Below, in pieces: positions 1 through 5,870 of a stretch of 10,507 bases of DNA (position 1 is the first letter of the stretch; every line of letters starts with the position of its first letter). Both the position numbers and the translations under genes were made by a program. The DNA is from Candidatus Pacearchaeota archaeon (GTDB lineage Archaea; Nanobdellota; Nanobdellia; Pacearchaeales; GW2011-AR1). Location of the stretch: positions 12,958 to 23,464 of the forward strand of contig NZCB01000006.1 in NCBI GenBank assembly GCA_002688165.1, written 5' to 3'. The notes under the pieces are model-generated. The model was not told the origin of the DNA. It was given only the letters and a program-made list of their open reading frames with translations, and made no database searches.

Positions 1-501
1 CCCTGAAACTTCTTCAATTACTTTTCTTCTATCTTCTGGAGACATTTTAACAAATTTCATTATTTCTCCTTGTAGAACAATATTGAATCCTTGAGGATCG
101 ATTCCTGCTTGACTTAATAATTCTATTACTTCTTGTCTAGTTTTAGTTTGATGATTTATTCTATAAACTCCTTGCCCATTTTTTTTAACCTCTCTTTTGA
201 TTACTACTTCCTTACTATCAATTGCAAAGGTTTTATCTTCATTGTCTAAGGTAATTTCCACAAAGGCATGATTTGCAGGTTTGAAATCTTTATTTCCTGA
301 GAATATTAGGTGAGATGCTTTGGCAGCCCTAATTGATTTTATGGATAAACGTCCTAGAACAAAACATAATGCGTCAGTTATATTGCTCTTTCCAGAGCCG
401 TTTGGCCCCACTACAACTACCGTATGTCTATCAAAATGTAAAACAGTTTCACGAGCGAAACTCTTGAAACCTTTCATCACCAGTTTTTTTATGTAGGTCA
501 T
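1..501 (-). CDS. smc: Chromosome segregation protein SMC, N-terminal part (cut by window edge)
   Basis: Reading 501 down to 1 gives 167 residues in one open frame starting MTYIKKLVMKGFKSFA and running off the left edge. The N-terminal SMC head is clear. The Walker A motif GPNGSGKSN lies near residue 33. The segment LGRLSIKSIRAAKASHLIF follows. The Q-loop segment NIVLQGEI lies near residue 145. The SMC signature MSPEDRRKVIEEVSG comes at the end of the visible part. SMC proteins are ATPases that form ring-shaped dimers organising and segregating chromosomes; the hinge, coiled coils and C-terminal Walker B half should lie outside the window. RecF and Rad50 are less likely because the MSPEDRR-EEVSG motif is typical of SMC. 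The ATG at 501 has a TATA-like box 26 nt upstream and no ribosome site. RNase HII lies 41 nt upstream on the same strand. Confidence 0.93.
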   Translation of the reverse strand, partial: MTYIKKLVMKGFKSFARETVLHFDRHTVVVVGPNGSGKSNITDALCFVLGRLSIKSIRAAKASHLIFSGNKDFKPANHAFVEITLDNEDKTFAIDSKEVVIKREVKKNGQGVYRINHQTKTRQEVIELLSQAGIDPQGFNIVLQGEIMKFVKMSPEDRRKVIEEVSG

Positions 502-522
502 CTACTAATAATAAGAATAAAG

Positions 523-532
523 CTTTTTTAAG
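523..532 (-). promoter_or_regulatory. Putative TATA box for smc
   Basis: On the minus strand this reads CTTAAAAAAG, centred about 26 nt before the smc ATG. This matches the spacing of an archaeal TATA box for a leaderless transcript. It lies in the 41-nt gap after RNase HII, so smc may have its own promoter as well as read-through. Confidence 0.4.
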
Positions 533-542
533 GTTTGTTTGA

Positions 543-1178
543 TTAGAATAATTTCTTCTGACCTTTATTTTCAACAACTTTTTTATAGGTGCTCCAACTC
601 TTTCGAAAAATTTCAGGGCACTTATCCCAATTTTCTGCTATGAATTTTTTTGTGTTGGGATCTGCAGGATATCCAGAACCAGTATTCCCATATTTTTCTT
701 TAATTTCTGAAACAATTTCTTCTCTTCTTACTTTTGCTAAGATTGAAGCGGCTGAGCTTGTTATGTATTTTTCATCTGCTTTGTGTTCAACTATGAGCTC
801 TGTTTTTTTATTATCTAATAGGTTTCTAATATAAGCTTCAAATGCTGCGAGGTTGGGGCTAGGGCAATCTATGATTGCTTTGTCTGGTTTTAATGCATTT
901 ATTAATTCGGCTTGTTTATGCGCTTCTAGCCAATTAAGGTTCATGTCAGGATTAGCTAATGCATCATCGATCTCCTCTGGAGAAACTTCAATTATCTTGT
1001 ATTCAGTTGATTCTTTAATCTTTTTATCTAATTCTAGTCTAATTGGGTGTGCTAACATTTTACTATCCTTACTGCCCTCTAATAAATGTTCTTCTCCTTC
1101 ATTAATCATGACTCCTGCCATGATCATTGCACCAATTACTGGCCCTCGGCCTGCTTCGTCTATTCCTAGTACTTTCAT
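543..1178 (-). CDS. rnhB: Ribonuclease HII
   Basis: The protein has 211 residues, a normal length for archaeal RNase HII, which cleaves the RNA strand of RNA-DNA hybrids and removes single ribonucleotides from DNA. The catalytic carboxylates are all visible: D7 and E8 in GIDEAGRGPVIG, D104 in AIIDCPSP, and D135 in HKADEKYI. The conserved DSK of the family is present (SKDSKML, residues 36-42), as are the SSAASILAKVRR helix and the C-terminal GSGYPADPNTKKFI segment. DEAGRGPVIG is the archaeal/eukaryotic flavour. The frame stays open upstream to an ATG at 1241, but that start would run into the tRNA gene and add 21 residues ahead of the conserved start. ATG 1178 also has a TATA-like box at the leaderless distance. 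The gene lies between initiator tRNA-Met and smc, all on the minus strand. Confidence 0.95.
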   Translation of the reverse strand: MKVLGIDEAGRGPVIGAMIMAGVMINEGEEHLLEGSKDSKMLAHPIRLELDKKIKESTEYKIIEVSPEEIDDALANPDMNLNWLEAHKQAELINALKPDKAIIDCPSPNLAAFEAYIRNLLDNKKTELIVEHKADEKYITSSAASILAKVRREEIVSEIKEKYGNTGSGYPADPNTKKFIAENWDKCPEIFRKSWSTYKKVVENKGQKKLF

Positions 1179-1199
1179 TTTTAGAGATAATAATCTAAG

Positions 1200-1207
1200 T
1201 TTAAAAA
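1200..1207 (-). promoter_or_regulatory. Putative TATA box for rnhB
   Basis: The minus strand reads TTTTTAAA, about 25 nt before ATG 1178, in the 39-nt gap between the 3' end of the tRNA and rnhB. It supports the start at 1178 as leaderless. Confidence 0.4.
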
Positions 1208-1217
1208 TATATATTAA

Positions 1218-1292
1218 TAGCGGGAGGTGGATTTGAACCACCGACCTCCGGGTTATGGGCCCGGCGAGAACTCCAGACTTCTCTACCCCGCT
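1218..1292 (-). tRNA. Initiator tRNA-Met (CAU)
   Basis: The minus strand folds as a complete 75-nt cloverleaf. The acceptor is AGCGGGG paired with UCCCGCU. The D stem is GAGA/UCUC. The anticodon arm is CCGGG-CCCAUAA-CCCGG, giving anticodon CAU. The variable loop is AGGUC, the T arm is GGUGG-UUCAAAU-CCACC, and the discriminator is A73. The A1:U72 first pair and the three consecutive G:C pairs at the base of the anticodon loop are hallmarks of archaeal/eukaryotic initiator tRNA rather than elongator Met or tRNA-Ile2. No CCA is encoded, so it must be added by CCA-adding enzyme. No intron is present. Confidence 0.95.
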
Positions 1293-1316
1293 ATACTAAT
1301 TGATAATCTAAACTAC

Positions 1317-1324
1317 TTTTAAAG
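1317..1324 (-). promoter_or_regulatory. Putative TATA box for initiator tRNA-Met
   Basis: The minus strand reads CTTTAAAA, centred about 28 nt upstream of the mature tRNA 5' end. This is the expected archaeal TATA distance for a start at or just before the tRNA. It sits in the intergenic region shared with the divergent Nudix gene. Confidence 0.45.
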
Positions 1325-1350
1325 CTTTCTAACCACTTATTATAATTAAA

Positions 1351-1359
1351 CTTATATAC
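1351..1359 (+). promoter_or_regulatory. Putative TATA box for the Nudix gene
   Basis: CTTATATAC is centred about 25 nt upstream of ATG 1380. It therefore favours ATG 1380 over the in-frame ATG at 1365 if the transcript is leaderless, as for most genes here. Confidence 0.4.
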
Positions 1360-1379
1360 TAAAAATGTTAAATCATGAG

Positions 1380-1994
1380 ATGGTAAAGATACTTGTTGTA
1401 AAAACTGAGGATTTATTTAAGGATCATCATTTTGAGGGATTCATGCCTATTGATGAGAAAGATTATATTGATTATGTCTTGAATAATCATTATTATGAGG
1501 AAAGGAATGAGGATTTAGAAAATAATCCTGAGCATACTCAAATAATTCCCTATGTTTGGATAATTAACCCATTATTAAAAAAAGTATTTATTTATCAAAG
1601 ATCTTTAGGAAAAGATTATCAGGAGACTAGACATATAAATAAATATTCTGGAGGGGTTGGAGGTCATGTTGATGAAGAAGAGCATGGTGGAGATCCAATA
1701 GTTCATGCAATGAATAGAGAATTGAAAGAAGAATTAATAATGAATGAATATCCTGATGCTAAATTTATTGGATATATTAATGATGATTCTGATATGTATA
1801 ATAAGGTGCATTTTGCAGTTGTAGGATTGGCAGAAACTCACGAGGATGTTCAACCAACTGATGATGGGATAAAATCTGGATCTTTTTATAGTGTTGAAGA
1901 AATAGAGCAACTTTTTGAGGATCCTAATAGCGAGGTTGAAACTTGGACAAAATTAAGTTGGCCTCATGTGAAAAAGCATATACAAAACCTTTAA
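1380..1994 (+). CDS. Nudix hydrolase-like protein (COG4112-like)
   Basis: This is a protein of about 204 residues beginning MVKILVVKTEDLF. Its centre carries a Nudix-type motif: KYSGGVGGHVD, then an acidic and glycine-rich stretch, then NRELKEEL, the REUXEE helix that binds the divalent metal. Nudix enzymes hydrolyse nucleoside diphosphates linked to another group; the substrate cannot be read here. Spacing between the GG and the REUXEE helix is longer than in the standard box (GX5EX7REUXEE), and the usual glutamate is an aspartate (HGGDPIVHAMNREL). I recall this variant from the predicted phosphoesterase group COG4112, but that assignment is from memory. An in-frame ATG lies 15 nt upstream (1365). 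I prefer 1380 because of the TATA-like box 25 nt before it and because the conserved part begins there. The gene is divergent from the initiator tRNA. Confidence 0.8.
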   Translation: MVKILVVKTEDLFKDHHFEGFMPIDEKDYIDYVLNNHYYEERNEDLENNPEHTQIIPYVWIINPLLKKVFIYQRSLGKDYQETRHINKYSGGVGGHVDEEEHGGDPIVHAMNRELKEELIMNEYPDAKFIGYINDDSDMYNKVHFAVVGLAETHEDVQPTDDGIKSGSFYSVEEIEQLFEDPNSEVETWTKLSWPHVKKHIQNL

Positions 1995-1997
1995 AAC
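1990..1997 (+). promoter_or_regulatory. Putative TATA box for the cold-shock gene
   Basis: TTTAAAAC overlaps the end of the Nudix gene. Transcription would start near 2020 and leave a leader of about 55 nt before ATG 2074, consistent with that gene having a Shine-Dalgarno. A second candidate, GTATATCAA at 2041-2049, would give an almost leaderless mRNA lacking the ribosome site. The two cannot be told apart from sequence. Confidence 0.35.
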
Positions 1998-2062
1998 CTT
2001 CATTTTTCTATCATATTTGTACACCTATTGCAGAAATAAGGTATATCAAAATTAAATTTGCA

Positions 2063-2067
2063 GGAGG
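2063..2067 (+). promoter_or_regulatory. Shine-Dalgarno of the cold-shock gene
   Basis: GGAGG lies 6 nt before ATG 2074, in contrast to most neighbours, which have no ribosome site. It fixes the start and implies an mRNA with a 5' leader. Confidence 0.7.
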
Positions 2068-2073
2068 ATTAAA

Positions 2074-2259
2074 ATGAAAGGAACAGTAAAATTTTTCAAT
2101 AGAGAAAAAAGATTTGGATTCATAGCTGGAGAAGATAACAAAGAATATTTTGTTCATGAATCTGGAATAACTGAAGGACCTATTGATGAAAATGATGAAG
2201 TTACATTTGATGTTGAAGAAGGAGACAAGGGGCCTAAAGCAGTTAATGTTAAGAAGTAA
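2074..2259 (+). CDS. Cold-shock domain protein (CspA-like)
   Basis: This is a 61-residue, single-domain OB-fold protein. It starts MKGTVKFFN, followed by RNP1-like KRFGFIAG (residues 12-19) and RNP2-like YFVHES (25-30), and the family's C-terminal pattern GPKAVNV. Proteins of this family bind single-stranded RNA or DNA and act as RNA chaperones in the cytoplasm. Differences from the bacterial consensus are F in place of W in GTVKWF and R in place of G in KGFGFI, both mild. Length is slightly short compared with about 66-70 in bacterial Csps. The family is patchy in archaea, so an old transfer from bacteria is plausible, though base composition matches the neighbours. A strong ribosome site precedes it, and a double T-tract 35 nt downstream probably terminates transcription. 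Confidence 0.92.
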   Translation: MKGTVKFFNREKRFGFIAGEDNKEYFVHESGITEGPIDENDEVTFDVEEGDKGPKAVNVKK

Positions 2260-2291
2260 AATTAATAATTAATTTTAACTTTTTGTAACCC

Positions 2292-2309
2292 TTATTTTTT
2301 TATTTTTTT
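2292..2309 (+). terminator. T-rich terminator after the cold-shock gene
   Basis: Two runs of seven T separated by a single A (2295-2301 and 2303-2309) follow the cold-shock gene. There is no clear hairpin. Archaeal RNA polymerase terminates at such T-tracts, and this one sits just before the promoter of tRNA-Ser. Confidence 0.55.
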
Positions 2310-2332
2310 AAGTTGATATTTATCAATCAAAA

Positions 2333-2342
2333 TATTTAAAAC
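2333..2342 (+). promoter_or_regulatory. Putative TATA box for tRNA-Ser
   Basis: TATTTAAAAC is centred about 29 nt before the mature tRNA 5' end, so transcription would start a few nucleotides upstream of it. Confidence 0.45.
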
Positions 2343-2366
2343 CCCTAATTTTCTATAGTTTTATAT

Positions 2367-2447
2367 GCCACCATCGCATAATGGTATTGCAGGGGCTTGC
2401 TAAGCCTCGCCCTTCGGGGCTCCCAGGTTCGATTCCTGGTGGTGGCG
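2367..2447 (+). tRNA. tRNA-Ser (GCU)
   Basis: The 81-nt class II tRNA folds fully. The acceptor is GCCACCA with UGGUGGC. The D arm is GCA-UAAUGGUAU-UGC. The anticodon arm is GGGGC-UUGCUAA-GCCUC, giving anticodon GCU for AGC/AGU serine codons. A long variable arm contains GCCC-UUCG-GGGC. The T arm is CCAGG-UUCGAUU-CCUGG, and the discriminator is G73, the serine identity base. CCA is not encoded and there is no intron. A CDGSH-protein gene begins 17 nt after it on the same strand. Confidence 0.94.
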
Positions 2448-2464
2448 TTTTAAATTTATTTAAA

Positions 2465-2656
2465 ATGGAACATAAATTAATTGCAAAAAAGGGAGAGAGA
2501 TGTAAGATTTGTACTTGTGGAAAAAGTAAGATAATGCCTATTTGCGATGATACTCATAGAAAATTAAATGAGGAAGAGAATACAAATTATAAATCTCTTA
2601 AGATAACTTCTAGTGAAGATACTATTTTAGATTTAACTTCTAGTAATTGGGAATGA
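2465..2656 (+). CDS. Small CDGSH-type iron-sulfur protein
   Basis: This 63-residue protein has the motif C16-T-C18-GK-S-KIM-P-I-C27-D-D-T-H31, which fits the CDGSH family pattern (CXCX2S/TX3PXCDGS/A/TH). Three cysteines and one histidine of that pattern bind a 2Fe-2S cluster. The glycine of CDGSH is replaced by aspartate (CDDTH). An extra cysteine, C13, lies just before the motif. Such proteins act in electron transfer or iron-sulfur handling; the partner is unknown. The frame is open into the tRNA gene upstream, but a start there would translate tRNA sequence, so ATG 2465 is chosen. Only 17 nt separate it from tRNA-Ser, and the one TATA-like sequence in between is too close for a leaderless start, so the gene may be transcribed together with the tRNA. 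Confidence 0.82.
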   Translation: MEHKLIAKKGERCKICTCGKSKIMPICDDTHRKLNEEENTNYKSLKITSSEDTILDLTSSNWE

Positions 2657-2662
2657 TAAGCA

Positions 2663-2670
2663 TTTTAAAC
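2663..2670 (+). promoter_or_regulatory. Putative TATA box for the ABC exporter operon
   Basis: TTTTAAAC is centred about 25 nt before ATG 2691, the spacing seen for the other leaderless genes in the window. Confidence 0.5.
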
Positions 2671-2690
2671 TCCTATGAATTATATTTATT

Positions 2691-3395
2691 ATGGTGACTA
2701 AATCTAATCAAAGAACTTTAATAGAATTAAAAAATGTTAAGAAACATTATTTTATGGGAGATAATATTGTTAAGGCTGTTGATGGGATTACTTTGGAGGT
2801 TAAAGAAAAAGAATTTATTGCAATAATGGGTCCTTCAGGATCTGGGAAAAGTACTGCTATGCATTTGGTTGGTAGTTTAGATATTCCTACATCTGGAAAA
2901 ATTTTTTTAGATGGAGTTGATATTTCTTTATTGACAGAATCGAGATTGGCTCAGATAAGGGGCAAAAAGGTGGGATTTATTTTTCAAAGTTTTAATTTAA
3001 TACCTAATTTAACTGCCAAGGAAAATGTTATGATTCCAATGACTTTTCAATCTCAGTCTAGGAATGAAAGCGAACTTAAGGCTGAAGAGCTTTTGAGAAT
3101 GGTAGATCTTGGAGATAGAATGCAACATTATACTAATGAATTATCAGGGGGGCAACAACAAAGAGTTGCAATTGCGAGAGCTCTTGCTAATGATCCTGAA
3201 GTAATTCTTGCAGATGAACCTACTGGAAATTTGGATACAAAAACTGGAGAGATGGTAATAGACTTTTTAAAAAAATTAAATGAACAGGGAAAAACTGTAA
3301 TTATGGTAACTCATGACGCGGATTTGGCAAAAGAGCATGCTAATAAAATTTATTGGCTAAAAGATGGTAAAATTGAAAAAATAACTAAAGGATAA
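2691..3395 (+). CDS. ABC transporter ATP-binding protein, MacB/LolD type
   Basis: This 234-residue ATPase carries every ABC motif. Walker A is GPSGSGKST (residues 47-55). The Q-loop is FIFQSFNLIPNLTAKENV, with Q at 99. The signature is LSGGQQQR (151-158), Walker B is VILADEPTGNLD (171-182), and the switch histidine is in VTHD (208). The FNLIPNLTAKENV and DEPTGNLD sequences are those of the MacB/LolD/FtsE subfamily, which powers export or extraction of lipoproteins, peptides or hydrophobic compounds by a mechanotransmission cycle rather than classical substrate transport. It is not fused to a permease. One nucleotide separates its stop from the first permease, so the two are surely co-transcribed and translationally linked. 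Confidence 0.95.
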   Translation: MVTKSNQRTLIELKNVKKHYFMGDNIVKAVDGITLEVKEKEFIAIMGPSGSGKSTAMHLVGSLDIPTSGKIFLDGVDISLLTESRLAQIRGKKVGFIFQSFNLIPNLTAKENVMIPMTFQSQSRNESELKAEELLRMVDLGDRMQHYTNELSGGQQQRVAIARALANDPEVILADEPTGNLDTKTGEMVIDFLKKLNEQGKTVIMVTHDADLAKEHANKIYWLKDGKIEKITKG

Positions 3396-3396
3396 T

Positions 3397-4611
3397 ATGA
3401 AACCAAGATTAATTGTTCTTGCATCAAAAAATATTCGAAATCGTGGAGTTCGTTCATGGTTGACAATGATAGGAATCTTTATTGGAATAGCAGCAGTAGT
3501 TGCACTTATTTCTATGGGGCAAGGACTTCAGGCTGCAGTAACTGGACAGTTTGCTGCATTGGATCCTGATAAGTTAATAGTAACTAATGTTGATACATTA
3601 TTTGGACCTCCAGGTTCAACTGCTGTAAAAAAATTAAATGAACATGATAAGGAATTAATAGAATCTGTTAACGGAGTAGATATAGTGGTTCAAAGATTGA
3701 TAAGGACCGCATCTTTTGAGTATAATGATAAAACTGATTTTAAATTTGTTGCAAATATTCCTCAAGAAAAGGAAGCAATCCAAGTTGTTTATGATGCCTT
3801 GAATTTAGAATTAGAAAAAGGAAGGTTGTTGGATGAAAATGATAGGAGAAAAGTTATTTTGGGTCATGATTATATGTCTGATGATTTTGGAAAACCCTTG
3901 AGAGTTGGTAAAAAGGTAATAATTCAGAGAGAAGAATTTGAGGTTATAGGATTTTTAAAAAAAGCAAGTACTTTTACTTTGAATGGTATTATAATAATGC
4001 CTGATGAAGATCTTAGAGATATATTGGATATTGGTGATGAATTTGATATTTTGGTTGTACAGGTGAAGGACATGGATAAATTATCTGATGTAAAGGATAT
4101 TTTAGAGAAAAAGATAAGGAGGGATAGAGATTTAGATGAGGGTGAAGATGATTTCTCAATTCAGACACCTCAACAAGGTATTCAAACAATTAACACTATT
4201 CTGGATACAATTAATTTAGTTATTGCAGGAATTGCAGCTATATCTTTGTTGGTTGGAGGTATTGGAATTACAAATACAATGTATACTTCAGTTGTAGAGA
4301 GAATTAGAGAGATAGGAATTATGAAATCTGTTGGAGCAAGAAATTCTGATATCTTAACCTTGTTTTTGGCAGAATCTGCTCTTTTAGGGTTGGTTGGAGG
4401 GATTATAGGCGTAATAATTGGTCTTGCCTTAGCTTATGCTGCGGCAAGTGGTATTTCTGCAGCATTTGGAGGATTGGATTTTTCAATATCGTTAAATGTC
4501 CCTTTTTTAATTTTTGCAGCGCTATTTTCTGTTTTTGTCGGAATGATTTCAGGAGTTTTCCCAGCACTTCAGGCATCTAAATTAAATCCGGTGGATGCAT
4601 TGAGATCTTAG
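3397..4611 (+). CDS. MacB/FtsX-type ABC exporter permease 1
   Basis: This 404-residue permease has the MacB layout. TM1 (about 22-42, LTMIGIFIGIAAVVALISM) follows a short basic N-terminus. A large extracytoplasmic MacB-type core domain spans about 45-270, and three C-terminal helices (about 272-294, 322-350, 366-390) form the FtsX domain. The coupling segment ERIREIGIMKSVGARNSD and the terminal signature KLNPVDALRS are typical of the family. No signal peptide or ATPase is present, so the ATP-binding protein upstream must serve it. It starts 1 nt after the ATPase stop, with a weak AAAGGAT ribosome site inside the ATPase end. It is clearly paralogous to the next gene, so the functional unit may be a heterodimer. 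Substrate is unknown. Confidence 0.93.
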   Translation: MKPRLIVLASKNIRNRGVRSWLTMIGIFIGIAAVVALISMGQGLQAAVTGQFAALDPDKLIVTNVDTLFGPPGSTAVKKLNEHDKELIESVNGVDIVVQRLIRTASFEYNDKTDFKFVANIPQEKEAIQVVYDALNLELEKGRLLDENDRRKVILGHDYMSDDFGKPLRVGKKVIIQREEFEVIGFLKKASTFTLNGIIIMPDEDLRDILDIGDEFDILVVQVKDMDKLSDVKDILEKKIRRDRDLDEGEDDFSIQTPQQGIQTINTILDTINLVIAGIAAISLLVGGIGITNTMYTSVVERIREIGIMKSVGARNSDILTLFLAESALLGLVGGIIGVIIGLALAYAAASGISAAFGGLDFSISLNVPFLIFAALFSVFVGMISGVFPALQASKLNPVDALRS

Positions 4612-4634
4612 ATGAAAATTAAAAATTTTAAATT

Positions 4635-4641
4635 GAGGAGG
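4635..4641 (+). promoter_or_regulatory. Shine-Dalgarno of permease 2
   Basis: GAGGAGG lies 8 nt before ATG 4650. This is the strongest ribosome site in the window and fits an internal operon gene. AAATTTTAAA just upstream could also act as a promoter element. Confidence 0.7.
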
Positions 4642-4649
4642 AATATAAT

Positions 4650-5870
4650 ATGGATAAATTGAAACAATATTTTAAAATATCTTTGAGAAACTTAAAAAGG
4701 AAAAGATTGAGATCTTGGTTGACAATGATCGGAATATTTATTTCTATTGCAACAATTTTTGTATTAATTTCATTATCTTTAGGGTTAGATACTTCAATAA
4801 AAGAACAATTTAAAAAATTGGGTTCGGATAAATTCTTCATTGATCCTAGGGGCCAATTAGCAGGTCCTGGAACGGGAGGAGCAGTTACTTTTACAGAGAA
4901 AGATATTAGAACAATAGAAAAAGTTTCTGGTGTAAAAGATTTAAGTTATTTTGTTATGGGAAGTGCAAAAATTGAGAAAGATGATCAGGTGAGATATGCA
5001 AATGTGGTTGGAATTCCATTGGACAGAACAAATTTGTGGGCTGAGACTGGGTTTATTGATGCAGAGTTTGGCAAGATTTTGAAGAAAGGTGATTCTGGAA
5101 AAATTGATATTGGTTCACAATATTATCATAACGATGTTTTTGAAGATTCTGTAATGGTTGGTGATAAAATTGTAATACAGGGAAAAAGTTTTAAGGTAAA
5201 ATCTAATTTAAAAACTTTAGGCAATCCTACTGATGATAAGGTGATTTATATGTCTGTTAAGGATTTTAGGGAAACTTTTCCGGATAAGGGTGAAGATATA
5301 GATCAAATAACTGTTCAGGTAAATGAGGGTGCAGATATTAATCGGATTGCTGAAAAAGTTAAGAAAAAATTAGATGATGTAAGGGATGTTGATGAGGATA
5401 GTAGGGATTATAGGATTTCAACTCCTGAGGAGCTTTTGGCAACTATTGGAAATATTTTGAATATAATAGCAGGATTTTTATTGGGAGTAGCAGGAATATC
5501 TTTGTTAGTAGGAGGTATTGGAATTACAAATACAATGTATACGTCAGTATTAGAGAGAAGAAAGGAAATTGGAATTTTGAAATCTGTTGGAGCTAAAAAT
5601 TCTGATGTATTAGCTATATTTACAATAGAGGCTGGGCTTTTAGGATTAGTTGGAGGAATTATAGGTGTGATAATTGGAATAATATTTTCAAAGGGTTTAG
5701 AATTTATTGCAGTTAATATGCTGGCTGCTTCAATCTTGCAAGTTTCGATGCCATTATATCTTATAGTTGGTGTTCTTCTTTTTTCATTTTTAGTAGGATG
5801 TTTTTCAGGATTATGGCCTTCATGGCAAGCAGTAAAAGTTAGTCCTGTAGATGCATTAAGGTATGAATAA
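4650..5870 (+). CDS. MacB/FtsX-type ABC exporter permease 2
   Basis: This 406-residue paralogue of permease 1 has the same order of parts. TM1 is around 24-46 (SWLTMIGIFISIATIFVLIS). The extracytoplasmic core spans about 48-265. The FtsX helices lie around 268-295, 322-348 and 366-390, and the protein ends in KVSPVDALRYE. The segments LLVGGIGITNTMYTSV and ER-KEIGI-KSVGA-NSD are almost identical to permease 1, while the extracytoplasmic core has diverged. With a single ATPase upstream, the three genes resemble the LolC-LolE-LolD arrangement: two different membrane subunits sharing an ATPase dimer. It starts 38 nt after permease 1, and its stop directly abuts the stop of the convergent surface-protein gene. 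Confidence 0.93.
   Translation: MDKLKQYFKISLRNLKRKRLRSWLTMIGIFISIATIFVLISLSLGLDTSIKEQFKKLGSDKFFIDPRGQLAGPGTGGAVTFTEKDIRTIEKVSGVKDLSYFVMGSAKIEKDDQVRYANVVGIPLDRTNLWAETGFIDAEFGKILKKGDSGKIDIGSQYYHNDVFEDSVMVGDKIVIQGKSFKVKSNLKTLGNPTDDKVIYMSVKDFRETFPDKGEDIDQITVQVNEGADINRIAEKVKKKLDDVRDVDEDSRDYRISTPEELLATIGNILNIIAGFLLGVAGISLLVGGIGITNTMYTSVLERRKEIGILKSVGAKNSDVLAIFTIEAGLLGLVGGIIGVIIGIIFSKGLEFIAVNMLAASILQVSMPLYLIVGVLLFSFLVGCFSGLWPSWQAVKVSPVDALRYE

Noticed and set aside
543..560. PIP box (PCNA-binding motif) at the RNase HII C-terminus, GQKKLF
   Set aside because: It starts like a PIP box (QxxL) but the protein ends before the aromatic pair, so the motif is incomplete.
853..1236. 127-residue open frame on the plus strand opposite RNase HII
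   Set aside because: It is antisense to a gene with all catalytic motifs and runs into the tRNA; it resembles a reverse-frame shadow.
1179..1241. Upstream extension of RNase HII by 21 residues from an ATG at 1241
   Set aside because: It would translate part of the initiator tRNA gene and precede the conserved family start; ATG 1178 has a well-placed TATA-like box.
2381..2464. Upstream extension of the CDGSH protein from an ATG at 2381
   Set aside because: Those codons lie within tRNA-Ser; the family motif begins after ATG 2465.
4612..4662. 16-codon frame directly after permease 1
   Set aside because: It is low-complexity AT-rich, overlaps the ribosome site and start of permease 2, and has no ribosome site of its own.
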